Shown here: in pieces, positions 34,622 to 47,238 of the stretch
Layout of the letters: each line of letters begins with the position of its first letter
How positions within the stretch are numbered: position 1 is the first letter of the stretch
NCBI GenBank assembly: GCA_036971615.1
Contig: JAYKKR010000002.1
Coordinates: forward strand, 2,604,001 to 2,668,000
Length of the DNA stretch: 64,000 nucleotides
Source of the DNA: Amyloporia xantha
Lineage: Eukaryota > Basidiomycota > Agaricomycetes > Polyporales > Adustoporiaceae
Reading direction: 5' to 3'
Made by a program: the position numbers and the translations under genes
The notes under the pieces: generated by a model
What the model saw: the letters and a program-made list of their open reading frames with translations, nothing else
The model's database searches: none
What the model was told of the DNA's origin: nothing

Positions 34622-34852
34622 ATGCTCTTGGCCGTGGCGAGTATTAATAGAGGTGCTGTGGCTGACTTTTCGAGCCGTCGCCTCTATCGAGCGGTTGCCA
34701 CCAGAGGGCCTCAAGGCCTCAAGCTCAGTATTAGTGTGCTGTGGCGCGAGGTGGGAAATAAGAAGACATGTTGGAAGAGTCGCACCGCCAGCTTATTCCC
34801 ACCGATCTGGGAAGAGGTGGTCTTCGACCTCGATGTGTCCTCCATGCCTTGA
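34622..34852 (+). pseudogene. possible C2-domain gene fragment
   Basis: One frame ends with GLKLSISVLWREVGNKK, SLFPPIWEEVVFDLDVS. The pattern of alternating strands followed by P-x-W-E-E-x-V-F-D-L is that of a C2 domain strand pair. In Agaricomycetes, C2 domains often start NACHT/WD40 proteins, but no NTPase follows here. The frame has no clear start and stops soon after. The identification rests on a short pattern. Confidence 0.3.
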
Positions 34853-36025
34853 TTAATTTCAATAATACGGCAATGGAATATGTGAGATCTTAACTCATGA
34901 AGGTGCTGTGCACTAGACAAATTTTGAGTCCGTCTACCGACTTACGTCGGCCGCTCGAAACGTGTCACAATTTCACAAACCATACATGCCTGATTATTTG
35001 AAATGATAACTCTTGTTGCATTTGGCAAGATGAACGTTCACATACGTAGTTGGTTCTTAAGAGGATAGCAGCCAATGCGAGCGTCCCACGTCTCAGGCGA
35101 GCCCACAGTCACGAATGAGTTCGTGGCTCTGTCGTATGGATGTATGGTCAGATGGAGGAGTGCAATACTCGGGCCATGTGTCGAACGCAGCTTTGGGAAG
35201 AGATGCACGCTGATGGGCCTCTGACAGGGAGATCTCGATGGAAAGAAATCATCGGGAAAATACGCTATTGTGTTGATCCTGCCCCGCAGAGGCACTTTAC
35301 CCGTTTGAGCGACGACGAGCCCATATGCTGCTCGTCGTCTTGGCATGGTCGTGGCCATGCGTTTACCCAACGCTAGCACGGATTTGGCGTCTGTTGTCTG
35401 TCCGCATTACGACCGTGTCTGGTATGGTTTGCTGCGTCCGCGCGAGGATATGGACGACGTGAGCGTGAGCCTGACCTCTGCAGTGATTGGACACCGAGAG
35501 AGAGTGCGGGAGCAGTGTCGAGTCGGTTAAGTGTACTCTAGAACGCAAGGCTGATGTATGCCGGTCCATTTGCACCTAAATTCCCACGAACCTCCGCGCC
35601 TGTAACCCGACCCGCGCTCTTTCCCTGGCGCGCTCTTTCGCATTTTCTTTCGAGTTACCCGCTGAAGGACCTCATTTGCGACGGTACATGGTCGTGCGAA
35701 CTCCAGAAACGTCGCCACACGAAGTGTTCGCTGTCTTATGGCCGCTGCTCGTCGTCGTTAGAGGCGAACTCAGCTATGCTAGTCAAATTTCAAATTCTTG
35801 ATAATTTCCGCTTTAAGTCCAAGTTATATTGCTCCTGTATGTACTATGAATGAACATTACTATGTAGCTACAAAATTTGATACTATAACTTATTAACAGA
35901 TCATCTTGACATCAAATATATTTAATATTAAACAAATGGGCATTGTCAGTGAGCGTGGAAAAGTTTTTTCCATTACTGTAGCTCCAGTTCGACGCCGAAG
36001 CTGACGGCATTGAAGACGTCCAAAC

Positions 36026-36129
36026 GTAGTCTCCGTTTCTGACCATAAACGGATAACGATCAGTCGGCTATATTACTGCAATGGGTTGACTGTCATCCGC
36101 AGTTTAGATTAGTCAGTAACGGAGACTAC
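36026..36129. repeat. 104-bp fold-back element
   Basis: Ends GTAGTCTCCGTTTCTGAC (36026-36043) and GTCAGTAACGGAGACTAC (36112-36129) are inverted copies with one mismatch over 18 bp. The heptamer GTCCAAA lies outside both ends (36018 and 36134) in direct orientation. It has the size and form of a very small MITE or hairpin. Confidence 0.65.
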
Positions 36130-36481
36130 TATTGTCCAAATGCGTCGCTCGGCGCTCGGCGCCGCCGACGTGCCGGGAGTCAGAAAACGTCCCACGGGTC
36201 GATTCGGTGGCAAATCTGGCAAACCGTGTCGATGCTGGCGCATGCAACCACCACCACCGCCGTTCATGCCTACGTCCCATACTCACTTCTCGACACTCAG
36301 AACGAATATTAGAAAACATAGGAACATCTAGCATGACTTACAGGGTCATGATATCCGTCTCAAAGTTCTGGCTCCGGAATTTTGACACCCCAGTGCAGCT
36401 TATAGGGCTAGGGTTAGCCCCGTGGGTAACTAAATAATATTTCTATATACTAGATTGCCACCAGCAGACAAAATACGCCGC

Positions 36482-36546
36482 AAAGCGAGCGGTGAGAGGA
36501 AAGCGCGCGGTGAATTGAAAGCGCGCGATGAATGCGAAGCGCGGGG
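36482..36546 (+). repeat. 18-bp tandem repeat, about 3.5 units
   Basis: Units starting AAAGCG(A/C)GCG(G/A)TGA repeat at 36482, 36500 and 36518 with a partial unit at 36536. It is GC-rich and lies about 250 bp upstream of the LIM gene start. Confidence 0.75.
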
Positions 36547-36800
36547 GTTCATTTCCATTTAAAGTGCAATCGGACCGGTATACTGATGTGGTCGAGCCAA
36601 TGGAGGTCGAGCGTGCGGAGTGGCAACGCGAACATTTGACCGTCTGCGCTGCTGGCGCTTCTCTGTGCTGATGGACCGCTGCTATGTTTTCTTCAGATCC
36701 CTCTCTTTCCTAGACTCTATCCTATACGACTACCCGACTAATTCTCTTCCGACGTACATACTATTCCTCCCCACTCTCCTTCACCACCTCCACGCTCTTT

Positions 36801-39800
36801 ATGGCACAACTCCTCAAGCCAACGGCTCCCGTCCCGGGGCGAATATCCCAAATCCTTCCCAGTGTCAAATGCTCCAGCTGCAACCAACCAGTCCCCATTG
36901 CTGAACTGGGCGACCATGTCTGCCAGCCTGTGCCCCCTCTGCCGGTCCTCACCGGAAAGCCCCTCATGTCCCCCCTCTCCGCCCTCGAGCTCGATCCCCA
37001 GAAGCATCAGAGCCATGTCGCGTTTCCGGTCTCCAGAACGTTGCAGGCTCAGCAGCCGGTGAGTTCCCACCAGGTGAGCGCACCCGACACGCGACACTCC
37101 AGTGTCGCTGGTCCCTCCGTTCAACAGACTCGCGATCGCGCACCGTCGACGGCGTCCCTGTTCAGTGCCCGCGGCCGTGAGGTACGTCCAGAACAGGGCC
37201 CCAGTCATTCATCTCGCGAAGCCGTGTCAGATCCATCGAAGGCGCCCTTCCCTAGCCGCCCAGGTCCTTCAGAAGCAAGTCGAGTACGGTCACCCCTGGC
37301 CAGCCAGGACGCGTCCGAGGTCCCATTCCCTACTGCGTCTCGTTCGCCAACACCAGGGCGGGCGTATCTGACTAGTCCAGACAACGCAGCGTTGCGTTCC
37401 CGTGCTGCATCAAATGCAAGCGTACGCCCTGCTGGAGTATCTCCGCATGCAGTCAGACAACCCGCACAATCTAGCCCAGGCAGCCCGTCTCCCTACGCGT
37501 CGTCCAGCGCGTTCGGCGCGAATCCCCCCGTCGGACTGTCGGCCCCATCTGTGCGTCCTCGGGCTGCCACGAACGCGGGCCACCGCTCGCCTGACAATGG
37601 CGGGTACGAGCTCATTTACTCCACGGACAACAGGACTGGGCCGCCGACAGCGCCGCTGCCCAGCAGAACACCCCCAAAGGTCCACCATGAGCTGCCGATG
37701 TCGCCCATGCAGCCGTCGCGTCCGCGTGTGCCGTCGACGGCGAGTCTCCCGCCCATGCAGCCCCTCCGCGTCCGTGCGCCCTCCACCGCCAGCGTTGGGC
37801 ACTACACCCAGCACTCGCATGCACAGCCTCCTCCGAGCGCCGGGAGACCACCGTTCGAGCGGCGGCCGTCGAATCTCGGTGCAGGCCCGTCGTCTACGCC
37901 ACCGCCGCAGCCCGTGCGGTCGCCCATCCTCGAGATCGACACGAAGATTGGCGGCTCGGCGGGCATGGCTGGTGTGGGGAGGAGGGGCTTCGCCGCGATG
38001 GCGCAGGCGGCGTTGTTCACCACGCATCTGGGGCACAGTGTCGGGCCCGGCGGCACTGTTCCGCCGCAGAGCATGGTTCCGGGGCAAGGGATGGATGGTC
38101 GGCGTCCCAATGCTCCTAAATTTCTCGACATCGCGTCAGCGACCAATTATTGTGAGTCTCGTCTGTCTGTCTAATCCGCGCTGGCTTGCTTACCCGCTCG
38201 TCTTCCGTGGTGCCAGCATCATCTGTACATACCCCTCCTTTATCCCCGGCTAATTCAGGCACTTCTACACTCTCCCCTCGTTCACCGTTCTCTCAGAAAT
38301 CGCCCGTCTCTGCGGGTATCCCCTCTCCGCTCTCTCAAACACACCCCGCGACTCCAACAAGCTCTATCCCGGTTGTTGCATCGTCGCCGATCAGTCCTGT
38401 TGGGCCTGTTTTACATCGGGAGCGTCTAGTGTCTCCCGCGATGGATGCTCCGAAGGCTCCCCTGCCTCCTGCGCCAGCGACGCCGACCACGCCATCTGCT
38501 GCATCTATCCGGCTGCCGTTCTTCGAGAAGTTCAAGGCTAAACATCCAGAGTCTGATGATAACACACCGGATCCTGATGCTGAAGCCGATGATGAAGCCG
38601 ATCTTCTCAAGGACCCCTTCCCGCCGTCACCAAGTTCGGACTCGGAATCCGAGTATGGCGGCCTGGCGTATGCCCGCTCGAACGACGGTGACGACTCAGA
38701 CGAGGACAAGCCCCTCGCCACAAGCGTCGCTCCCTTGTCGACATCGCGCTCGAGCACGGTGAAGTCTGCCGGTGGATCGGATCCGGCGAAGGACAAGGTG
38801 CGCTTCCCGTCCATGGCGTCCGAGTCCCAGTACTCTGCCTCTTCCCCCCTGTCGCCGCGCGCCCCCGTGCGCAGCCTGTCCGCATCGACAGGCACGTCGA
38901 GGTACTCCGTGCGGACGGTGGCCAAATCGACGGGCGCGCTCGACCGTGTTATGGAGACCCTCCTGGAGGAGACCGCGACCCCGTCGGCGAGCGCCGCGGG
39001 AAGTCCTGCGCCGCTGACGGCACCACTGCTGCCCGACGGGCAGCGCGACAGTCGACCGCCGAAGCTCCCTATGCGGTCGCACACGAGTCCGACCCTGAAC
39101 ACGGGTCGGCTGGAGCAGACGCGGGCTAAGAAGCGCGTCAAAGAGAGGGTGTGCGCGAAGTGCGAGAAGACGATTGACGATGGGCGGTGGATTCAGATGG
39201 ACGGGGGCAGCGTCTTGTGTGATCGCTGCTGGAAGAATATGTATCTACCGAAGGTGAGGCGCCTTTCTTGTGATTTATTCCTTTGGGATGGCTCGCTGAT
39301 TGAGCGGCCCTATGGCAGTGCCGCCGTTGTAATTTGACCATCGAGAAACAGGCGGTATCATCCTCCGACGGCCAGTTGAAAGGCAAATATCACAGAGAAT
39401 GTTTTAATTGCAACAAGTGCCATGTACGTTCTCACTCTGCCTCCAATTTGGTGACAGCTCCTGAGGGTACATTCTTTGGCAGAAACCATTTCCAGATAAA
39501 AGCTTTTACGTCTTGGACGGGAAGCCATTCTGTGCATATCATTACCACGAAGCGAACGATTCATTGTGCGCCGACATGACGTGTGGGCAGCCTATTGAAG
39601 GCCCCTGTGCGGTGTCGCATGCGGGGCACCGCTATCATCCGGAGCACTTACTGTGCGAACACCCGCGGTGCACGGAGCGGCTGGTGGAGTATTGGGAGGT
39701 GGATGGGCGCATGCTCTGCGAGCGGCATGCGCAGAAAGAGATGGACGACTCGGAGAAGGATCCAGATACGCTGGAAGATCTTGTGGAGGAGACACGAGAC

Positions 39801-39875
39801 AGCGTCGCACGCGCGATGAAGAGGGTGACGAGATTCATCGATTTAGCGGGGCTCGGTGGCATCGAACAACTATGA
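36801..39875 (+). CDS. LIM-domain protein (paxillin-like)
   Basis: Starts MAQLLKPTAPVPGRISQ. A short zinc-knuckle-like CSSCNQPVPIAELGDHVC lies near residue 25, followed by about 700 disordered Ser/Pro-rich residues. The C-terminus has a half-LIM pair (CAKC...CDRC), then LIM 1 (CRRCNLTIEKQ to YHRECFNCNKCH to FCAYHYHE) and LIM 2 (CADMTCGQPIEG to YHPEHLLCEHPRC to LCERH). It ends in a predicted helix (LEDLVEETRDSVARAM). Introns at about 38152, 39255 and 39424 are supported by rejoined zinc ligands. By family, fungal paxillin-like LIM proteins act at sites of polarised growth and the cytokinetic ring as scaffolds. Which partners this one binds is unknown. Confidence 0.85.
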
Positions 39876-40206
39876 TTTTGAGTTTCGCGAGGACTTCTGT
39901 GGACATCGACTGATTTTCTTCTTTCTGTTTCTTCACGATTCATTTCGGACCATGTATGCACTGTATCTCAAGACATCTCACATCGCGCGACCTTTTCATT
40001 TCATGTCTTATTACGTTTTTGTGCATCTGGGACATGGTGGATTTGCGCCATAGTTTTCATTATCCAGTCTGTATACACTGTACACAGCAACACCCACTGT
40101 CGATACCCTAATTGATACATACCACAGATCTTCTCGTGTCTGGGCGCACATCTTGAGATCCTCGGCAAATAACCTACAATTGCGCTTCTCGATATTCTAC
40201 GCTTCT

Positions 40207-41418
40207 CTAGATCGTCTCGGTCCGCGTCTGATTCTGGACGATCCACTCCCGAATGAAGGTACTGCTCATCTTCGTCTTCTTGAGCGCCTCCGCGTCCTGG
40301 TCGTCTAGACTTGCTTCGGTGGAGGATATTACGTCGATAACAAATGTATGCAGCGGTGGAAGAGACTTTTCCTTCCGAATCTTATGAACTGACAGCAAAA
40401 AAGTCGACATTAAGAACAGAGAAGGTTTATTCCATACTCACTCGAAGATGCACCGGGTAGAGTCTCCTTGCTGACGACAAGGGCCTGCACATTCGCGTCC
40501 CAGGCCGTCGGCCCATACACATCGCTAATGGGCACGATATCGTACTCCAAGCCAGGCTTGAAGAGTTCCAGAAAGGCCCGCACCCTTGCAATGCGTACAG
40601 AGAGGCTCTCGAGTACCTCCTTGTAAGCCTTGTTCTTGAGGAGCACGTCGTCTGGGGGCGCGTCGTCCGTCAGGACAAGAGTGGGGATGAATCTTCATAA
40701 CGCACCAGTGATGCCGACAATGAGCTTCTCGCTAGCGATCCATGCGCCCATACTGAGCAGAATCTTATGACCGGCGTGTAGGTGGTCAAACGTCCCTCCC
40801 AACGCTGCAACAGGGAACAGGGGCGGGAGGGTCGAGTCGGGTTTCGGAGAGGGTGGGTGATGCGCGATATGGGGATGCCTGTCATGCTCTAGTGCTACAA
40901 TGTCTGTACGTGCACGTATCGAGTCAGGGAGTAAGGTGAGGATGGAACCGGAGGGCTCGACTATACATGTATGAGAGACCAGTCTGTCCGTTAAAATGGA
41001 GTTACTCACCACAGTATGTCCGCTGCGCATCTCTCAATAGCGCATCCGGGATTTGTGTATGCGTACCCCTGAGGAGCACGTCAATGTCCATGAGCACCCT
41101 TCCCATATGCTGCGCAACCTCCGTCGCCTGCACATAGACGTAAGTCAGCAGCCTCTGGACCTCATCCCAGTGCTGCGTAGGCAGGAGACTATCGCTCTCC
41201 TGGTCCTCTCTCCACACATCCACGTCAGAATACCTATTGGAGGCGGGGACGGCGTTGAACAGATGGGAGAATACGACGATGCGGAGGTTCTCGGTAGATT
41301 GGCGGGCTGCAATTGATATAGCAGTAGATAGGAACGTCGGAGGCCGGCTCAAGTCGTGCACATTGGCGAGGAGGGCAGCACGGCGGACCGGCTCAAGAGC
41401 AGACGGATCGGCGGGCAT
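40207..41418 (-). CDS. phosphopantetheine adenylyltransferase (CoA biosynthesis)
   Basis: Minus-strand gene starting MPADPSALEPVRRAALLAN, with introns between about 41029 and 40990, near 40690 and near 40430. An N-terminal region of about 150 residues precedes the catalytic nucleotidyltransferase core. This carries ALGGTFDHLHAGHK (the HxGH-type ATP-binding signature), then VYGPTAWDANVQALVVS and a KMSSTFIREW motif (the ISSTxIR-type loop). It transfers AMP from ATP to 4'-phosphopantetheine, the fourth step of CoA synthesis. Fungi usually keep this as a separate enzyme (CAB4) rather than fused to dephospho-CoA kinase, and no kinase domain is seen here. Confidence 0.9.
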
Positions 41419-42994
41419 GGCAGACTGCTGGTGTACCGCTTAACGTCGTCACACTCGGCGTCGAAAAGACGAATGGACGGTGGTCGTTGGCTGCATCGAT
41501 GTCGAGCGCAGCCGCGCTACCGATATTGTGGGCCCATCCCCAGATACTGTTCGTAGTTTCTTTACGAAGTTAGAAGCTTCATTGCGCCATAGCTAGCGAT
41601 ATTGCAGACTACGTAACTGTCATAAACTTGGAGATGAAGACGCTCTTTTGACTTGCTATGATAGTCGCGAGGAGACATGACTACAGTACTGTTATCTAGA
41701 GAGTACCGGTGAAGTTGTTAACTCAGTATTCGGTGAGTCTCCTCGACAGATCCCTTCCATCATGATTTTCCCCCTCTGATCGATTGTATACAGAAATAAA
41801 CTGTATAAACTTTTGTGAATGAAACCTGCTCTGTTCATTCGAACCTGCTAGTGTCCATCGCGATGTTCTCATTGTCTTGACTCTGAATTCACCTTCTTGT
41901 GGCGCAAAGCGAAGGCTCCTCTCGCTATGTATCCATTCTTAGGTATGTTTTACTGTTCGGATCTCATTAGAAATGGCCTCGACGAGGTTCAAGTTCAGTT
42001 AATCCGTTGTCTCGACACCTCATCCGTGCACAGATTATTCTGCAAAAGCTATGATGTCAACGGTAATACGCGCTTTTGCGCTGTATGAGCGTAACAGATC
42101 AGACGTTATTAGCTTCTCGTTGATCAACAAGTTTATCCAATTTATGTTTGTTCTATGCCTGCTAATGGCTTTTATCCTGTGATCATATGCATCAGTGGGG
42201 TGGCTTCTCTACTGTCCCTGCCAACGCAACACCGAGATCAGTGACAGCGTCAGTCGATGTGTGATTTGTCTAAAGATTCATAATAGTACTTACGCGTCTT
42301 GATCTAAATGATATGTCTAACATTTCTGACGAACATCGCAGCGCCGACCATGGCTTACCGTCTGGTGTATTTTCATCACCTGCTACTACTGTAATAAGCT
42401 TGCTGATATGGGTTACTTCCATATGTTAACGACCTGCATGGACGGTCTGAGATTGTGAATTCCAGCCGCTGGACAGAGGCTGGACAGAGTCGGAGGTCTT
42501 CTAAGTACACGGTTCAACGCGATTCTGCGTCCATCGCTTGACCGACCCGACTCGCATATAGGTTGTCGAGCAACTTATTCCACGGCTCATCCTGACACTG
42601 TGAGATGCACACCAGCAATGTATCAAGCCCTTCTTTCCATCTCAAAGTCATCAGAAATGGCATTCTTGGAAGCTCTCGTTATAGACGACGCGGGAGTCAC
42701 TTCCAAACACACCAGAACACACCTCAAGCGCCGGTAGTAGTGTTGATAGAATCGGTATCTAGTGGAATGTGAAATCAAGCACAGATGAGCTTAAGAATGG
42801 ATGTATACGACGCATGTAGACATTGATACTCATCCAGCTTGCGGAACTGGAGGTGTGTACATGGGAACCTGTACGCGTCATAGCGCTGTACGCGCCATAG
42901 ACACGCGGTACGAGAGTTACGAGAGACACGTATTAGTACGACCATTGCGTCTACTAGGACTGCCCCCACTACAATCGCCTCCTAACACTATACG
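41419..42994. other. intergenic region without a recognised gene
   Basis: About 1.6 kb between divergently transcribed CoA and NMT genes. Only frames under 65 codons are present, without motifs, and base composition is more AT-rich than the flanking genes. It presumably contains two promoters. Confidence 0.4.
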
Positions 42995-45122
42995 ATGTCC
43001 ACATCTCAAAAGGCAAAGGAGAAGCGAGCCGCCGAGCCCGACACGGTCCAGCCCGAGAACGAGGACGGCGAGCAGACTGGCTCTGATGTCTCGGAAGACG
43101 AGCAGAGCGCTACTGGGTCTACATTACCAGAGTCCAGCACGCCGTCTACATCCAGCAAGAAGAAAAAGAAGAAGCGTTCGAAGGCTATGAAAGCGCTGAA
43201 TGCTCTCCGGACGGGCCATAAGGACGGGATCCCACAGAAGCTGGTGGACGCGGTGCTGGACAAGGTACGCGAGGAGGGTGGTGAAGAGGCGGCGGGTGCG
43301 GATGCCGCCACGGTTCGGCTGGCATTGGAGCAGATGAAGATTAAGGATGTTATACAAGGCAAGGCAGGCATTGGAGGAAAGAATAAGAAGGATGCGGGCG
43401 ACCATAAAGTATGTCCTCTTGACTTGGTAGTGTGATCATTTCATTGACGATCTGTGCTGTAGTTCTGGGGGACTCAGCCCGTACCCCAGCTAGGTAAGTG
43501 GTGAGGCAGCGTGCCTATTTGCCGTTCTGATTGTGATGTCGCAGGCGAGGACGCTCCGTCAAGTGATGGTTATATTGAGCCGTCCAAACCTCCCGAAGAA
43601 GTGCGACAGGAAACATATGCTCTACCTAAGGAGTTTGAATGGTCAACTGTTGACATCAATGACCCAGCTCAGGTGTGTGCTATTCAGCATTCGTGTCGTC
43701 AATTTTTTCATTAGGCACTAGCTCCGAGAAGTGTATGAACTACTATCCGCGAACTATGTGGAGGACGATGAAGCGTCATTCCGATTCCAGTACTCCGCCG
43801 AGTTCCTGCAATGGTACGCATAGATGCCAGGGTCGGATCCATTTGAGAACTTGACATCGACGGACAGGGCGTTGCAGCCTCCTGGATATCACAAGGAATG
43901 GCTCGTCGGGGTGCGAGTGGCCTCGAACAAGAAATTGGTAGCGTTCATTTCTGGAGTACCAATCACAGTGCGTGTCCGAGAGAAGTCAGTATGGCCATTT
44001 CCGTTTGCGAGGAACTGCTAGTTGACGAAAGTTGCGGTGTAGCACCTTTACGACAAGCGAAGTCAACTTCCTCTGCGTTCACAAGAAGCTGCGAAGCAAG
44101 CGGTTGGCTCCTGTCTTGATCAAGGAAATCACCCGGCAATGCCACCTCAAGGGTGTGTTCCAAGCGCTCTACACGGCTGGTGTGCTCCTACCTACACCAG
44201 TATCGGCGTGCAGGTACGTCAAAGCGCTGCTCATCTTGGCGTGCCGCAAACCGCGCTCACACTTGTTTCAGATATTACCACCGTCTTCTCAATATCAAGA
44301 AGCTTGTGGACGTACGATTTACTGGGATCCCGCCGACCATGACGTTGGCGCGTATGATTCGGCTGTACAAGGTGCCCGACAGCCCTCGCCTTCTCAGCCA
44401 GGGCCTCCGCGAGATGGAGGAATGTGATGTGCCGGAGGTCACGGAGCTTTACGCACGGTATATGGTCCGATTTGGGATGTCCCACATCATGTCCCAGGAA
44501 GAGGTGAGACATCAGTTCCTCAGTGGGGGCGGTGAGGGTCCGAGAGGGCCGGATAGCTGGAAGAATCCGCGAGAGCGACAGGTTGTGTGGGCATACGTGG
44601 TTGAGGTTAGTTCTCCCTGCTCTATTCGTGGAGCGCTCAGCGGGCTTATAGAATTTTGGCGACATACAGAACCCAGAGACTCATAAGATCACAGACTACT
44701 TCTCATTCTATTCCCTTCCTTCGACTGTCATGAACTCTGACAAGCATAATCTTGTGAAAGCCGCCTATATGTTCTATTATGCTACGGACGTCGCCTTCCT
44801 GGATCAAGCAGAGGCAGATGGTCGCCTCAAGAAACGCTTGGAGGAGCTTGTCGGCGATCTTCTGATTATTGCGAACCAGTGTGGTTTTGACGTTGTGAAC
44901 GCACTGACAATGATGGATAATATGCAGTTTCTGGCTGATCATCGGGTGCGTCACATTGACGTTTCGATGTTTTCTTGGGGCTAATCACGGTGACGGTAGT
45001 TCGGAAAGGGTGATGGAATGCTGAATTACTACCTCTATAACTGGCGAACGGCACCGCTGGCAGGTGTTCATGATGTGGATGGTGTACCGGCAGGGAAGGG
45101 GATTGGTGTGACGATGCTGTAA
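42995..45122 (+). CDS. NMT1: glycylpeptide N-tetradecanoyltransferase (NMT)
   Basis: Starts [16 protein letters not shown] with an acidic then Lys-rich leader ([17 protein letters not shown], ribosome binding in the family). The conserved entry [11 protein letters not shown] spans an intron. Signatures include [57 protein letters not shown] (NMT signature 1), [14 protein letters not shown] and the C-terminal [16 protein letters not shown] (signature 2). It ends GIGVTML, where the C-terminal carboxylate acts as catalytic base in the family. It attaches myristate from myristoyl-CoA to N-terminal Gly in the cytosol. Several introns, including one within the Trp codon of FLQW. Confidence 0.96.
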
Positions 45123-45334
45123 ATTTGGGACATACCCTTAGGAAGGCTGCAACACAGGCATACCATAAGCTACTGTGAATGAAGTACATAATCTATTGCT
45201 ATTCTGCTCAATGTACAATGTTGGTACTACTGTCCTCACTCTCGTTCACAAGATGACAACCAAACCACTGGCGTTCTCGCAACTTCATTACTCTCGTGGC
45301 AACGCGCTGCTGAGCCGTGGAACACCTGGCACTT

Positions 45335-47068
45335 CTAATCACTGTCAATCTCGATGATGTCGTCCTCGTCCACGTCCCACTCGGGTGAAGGCGAGCGCTC
45401 CTTCTGCTTCTGCTTAGACTTATTACGCACAGGCAATACAGGCACACGAGCCCCGCCGGCACCTAGCGCCCGCGAGCCTGTTCTTGAAGGAGGAACGCTC
45501 GGACGCGAACTAAGTGTCTGACCGCCAGAGCCCCACGTCGGTGCTGATTCCGCGTTCTCCTTCTCCTTGCCTTTCGCAGTTGCAGGTGATGGCTGCGCCT
45601 GCGATAGCGGCCTCCCATTCAGAGAGCTACCCGAACCTGCGAATGTATGTGGCTAACGACATGGTTAGGTAGGTTAACACTTTCGTTTGATGAGCATGCC
45701 AATTACCTGTTCGGAACTTGTTTTCGATTCAGAGGGAACATACGGTGGGATGTTGAACCCGAAGAACAACTGTCCGAAGGGAAGGTTCAGAGGTGCTGGT
45801 ACTGACGCATCAGACTCGAGGTTCTCGCTGGTGACAATATGTTGCTTGCTAATGTAATAATGTCAGCTCAAGAACAAACACAACATCGCCTCCTTGGTTA
45901 TACTCACTCTGTCCTGATAATTTTACTATCTTGTGGAGCGGCCTCAATGTTTCTATGGCTAATCCCCTTGCCCTTCGTCTTCCGACCAGCGAGGGTTTCG
46001 CCTTTGCCTTTGAAGCTCTCCCAGTGTTCGCCACCCTTACTGACTGCGGTGCCACGCGTGCTGGTGCCTGGAATGGTACCACCGAGAGAGGATGAAGGGC
46101 GCGATGAACCAGGAGTGTGGGAGCTAAGGTCGATATTGAGTTTCGATGCCATGGAAGAAGCGGTTGCCTTGGGCCGTTCGGGCTCAACGTAGCCAACTGG
46201 AGCGGCGAAGTCCACCTCTAGATCAGTGTCCAGTACACTGATGCCTTCTCCGCCAGGCTGAGTTTCCATAACCAAAAGACCGAACACGATTGAATTATAG
46301 GAGATTTCGATGATATCGCCCTGAGTAAGGGCAGTGAAATGACGGAGTGCTTGTTCAAGCCTAACAGTACATTAACACCATGAATTAGATTTTGATAACA
46401 TACCGTATTACCACTCACACTGCTTTGGGATCCGAAATTTCAAGGAATACCGTGCTCTGGGCCTGAAGCTTGACGAACTTGCCCTTCTGCAATTGTGCAC
46501 TTGTCAGGCGCACTGGATCACCTTCCTCCAGCCGTAAAGTCTTCATCATCCAGTGAGGCAAATTTACGCAACCTTCCTCCGCGATGAACTCGAGAACTCC
46601 AGCATGGGTAGATGCTGCCGGATTGGTGGCGTTCTGTAGTTTGAACATCCATGCTGGGGTCTCGAGTTCCATCGAAGATAAGCTGGCAAGTGCAGACGGC
46701 GGCATGATGACTAAAGAAGCAAGAGTTTAGCAACACTGACAAGAATATAATGGATATACATACTCTTGCCCCCATAGCTTACGTTCTCTCGTTGCTTACC
46801 CGGGAGCATGGCGACACTGTAGGCTCTGTAATATTCATCAAATCCACGAGCCGATGGTCTCCCCATGCGATACCCCATACCACCGCCAAATCTGTGAGTC
46901 AATCGCCCGTCAGATCGCAGATTTCAGAGGCAGTCGCAGATGCAGCTCACTGCGCTAGTTGAGCGAATAGGCCCGCGGGACCCGCTCCGTAAGGGTTCTG
47001 GTCATCAAACTATTCTGTCGTAAGACTCATACCCTCCTGATAAAAGCAAGCAAACGAACCATATCCAT
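45335..47068 (-). CDS. UFD1: ubiquitin fusion degradation protein 1 (UFD1)
   Basis: The short first exon (MDM) is joined by a 49-bp GTTCGT...ATAG intron to FDDQNPYGAGPAGLFAQLAQ. Then follow GFDEYYRAYSVAMLPGK, GGK-IMPPSALASLSSMELE, PAWMFKLQN, VNLPHWMMKTLRLEEGD, FVKLQAQSTVF and GDIIEISYNSIVFGLLVMET. These make the double-psi-barrel and barrel-like UFD1 N domain that binds ubiquitin and Cdc48. The C-terminal half is disordered with FGQLFFGFNIPPYVP and an acidic end (VDEDDIIEIDSD). With Npl4 it recruits ubiquitylated substrates to Cdc48/p97. It is transcribed divergently from CCT4 across 170 bp. Confidence 0.95.
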
Positions 47069-47238
47069 ACTGAAGTAGGAAGGATGAGAGTAACAAACCA
47101 AGAAATGAGTGTACGCGTCACGAAGCAGATGCCACAGCGGCTGAAGCGACGTAATTCCGCAGGTCACGTGCCTCGTACCCGAGCGCGACTCGCGCTTGCT
47201 ATTCTCGAAAGCGCTTCGCTTCAGTCTGCACGTCGACC
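47069..47238. promoter_or_regulatory. UFD1/CCT4 bidirectional promoter region
   Basis: Only 170 bp separate the two divergent start codons. An E-box type CACGTG is at 47165-47170. Both genes serve protein quality control, so co-regulation is plausible but unproven. Confidence 0.5.

Larger units (their letters stand above)
31594..36800. other. gene-poor island with coding relics
   Basis: About 5.2 kb without a complete gene, in contrast to the dense packing elsewhere. It holds isolated coding-like pieces (about 32540-32790 on plus, 32755-32940 on minus, 34720-34850 on plus), a fold-back sequence (36026-36129) and a short tandem repeat (36482-36546). It looks like a rearranged or transposon-worn region. 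The rightmost few hundred bases should hold the LIM gene promoter. Confidence 0.5.

Noticed and set aside
37410..39141. Long minus-strand frames (225 and 268 codons) opposite the LIM gene
   Set aside because: They are Arg/Gly/Ser-rich mirror frames of the disordered, GC-rich coding region. The sense strand has LIM domains with zinc ligands rejoined across introns.
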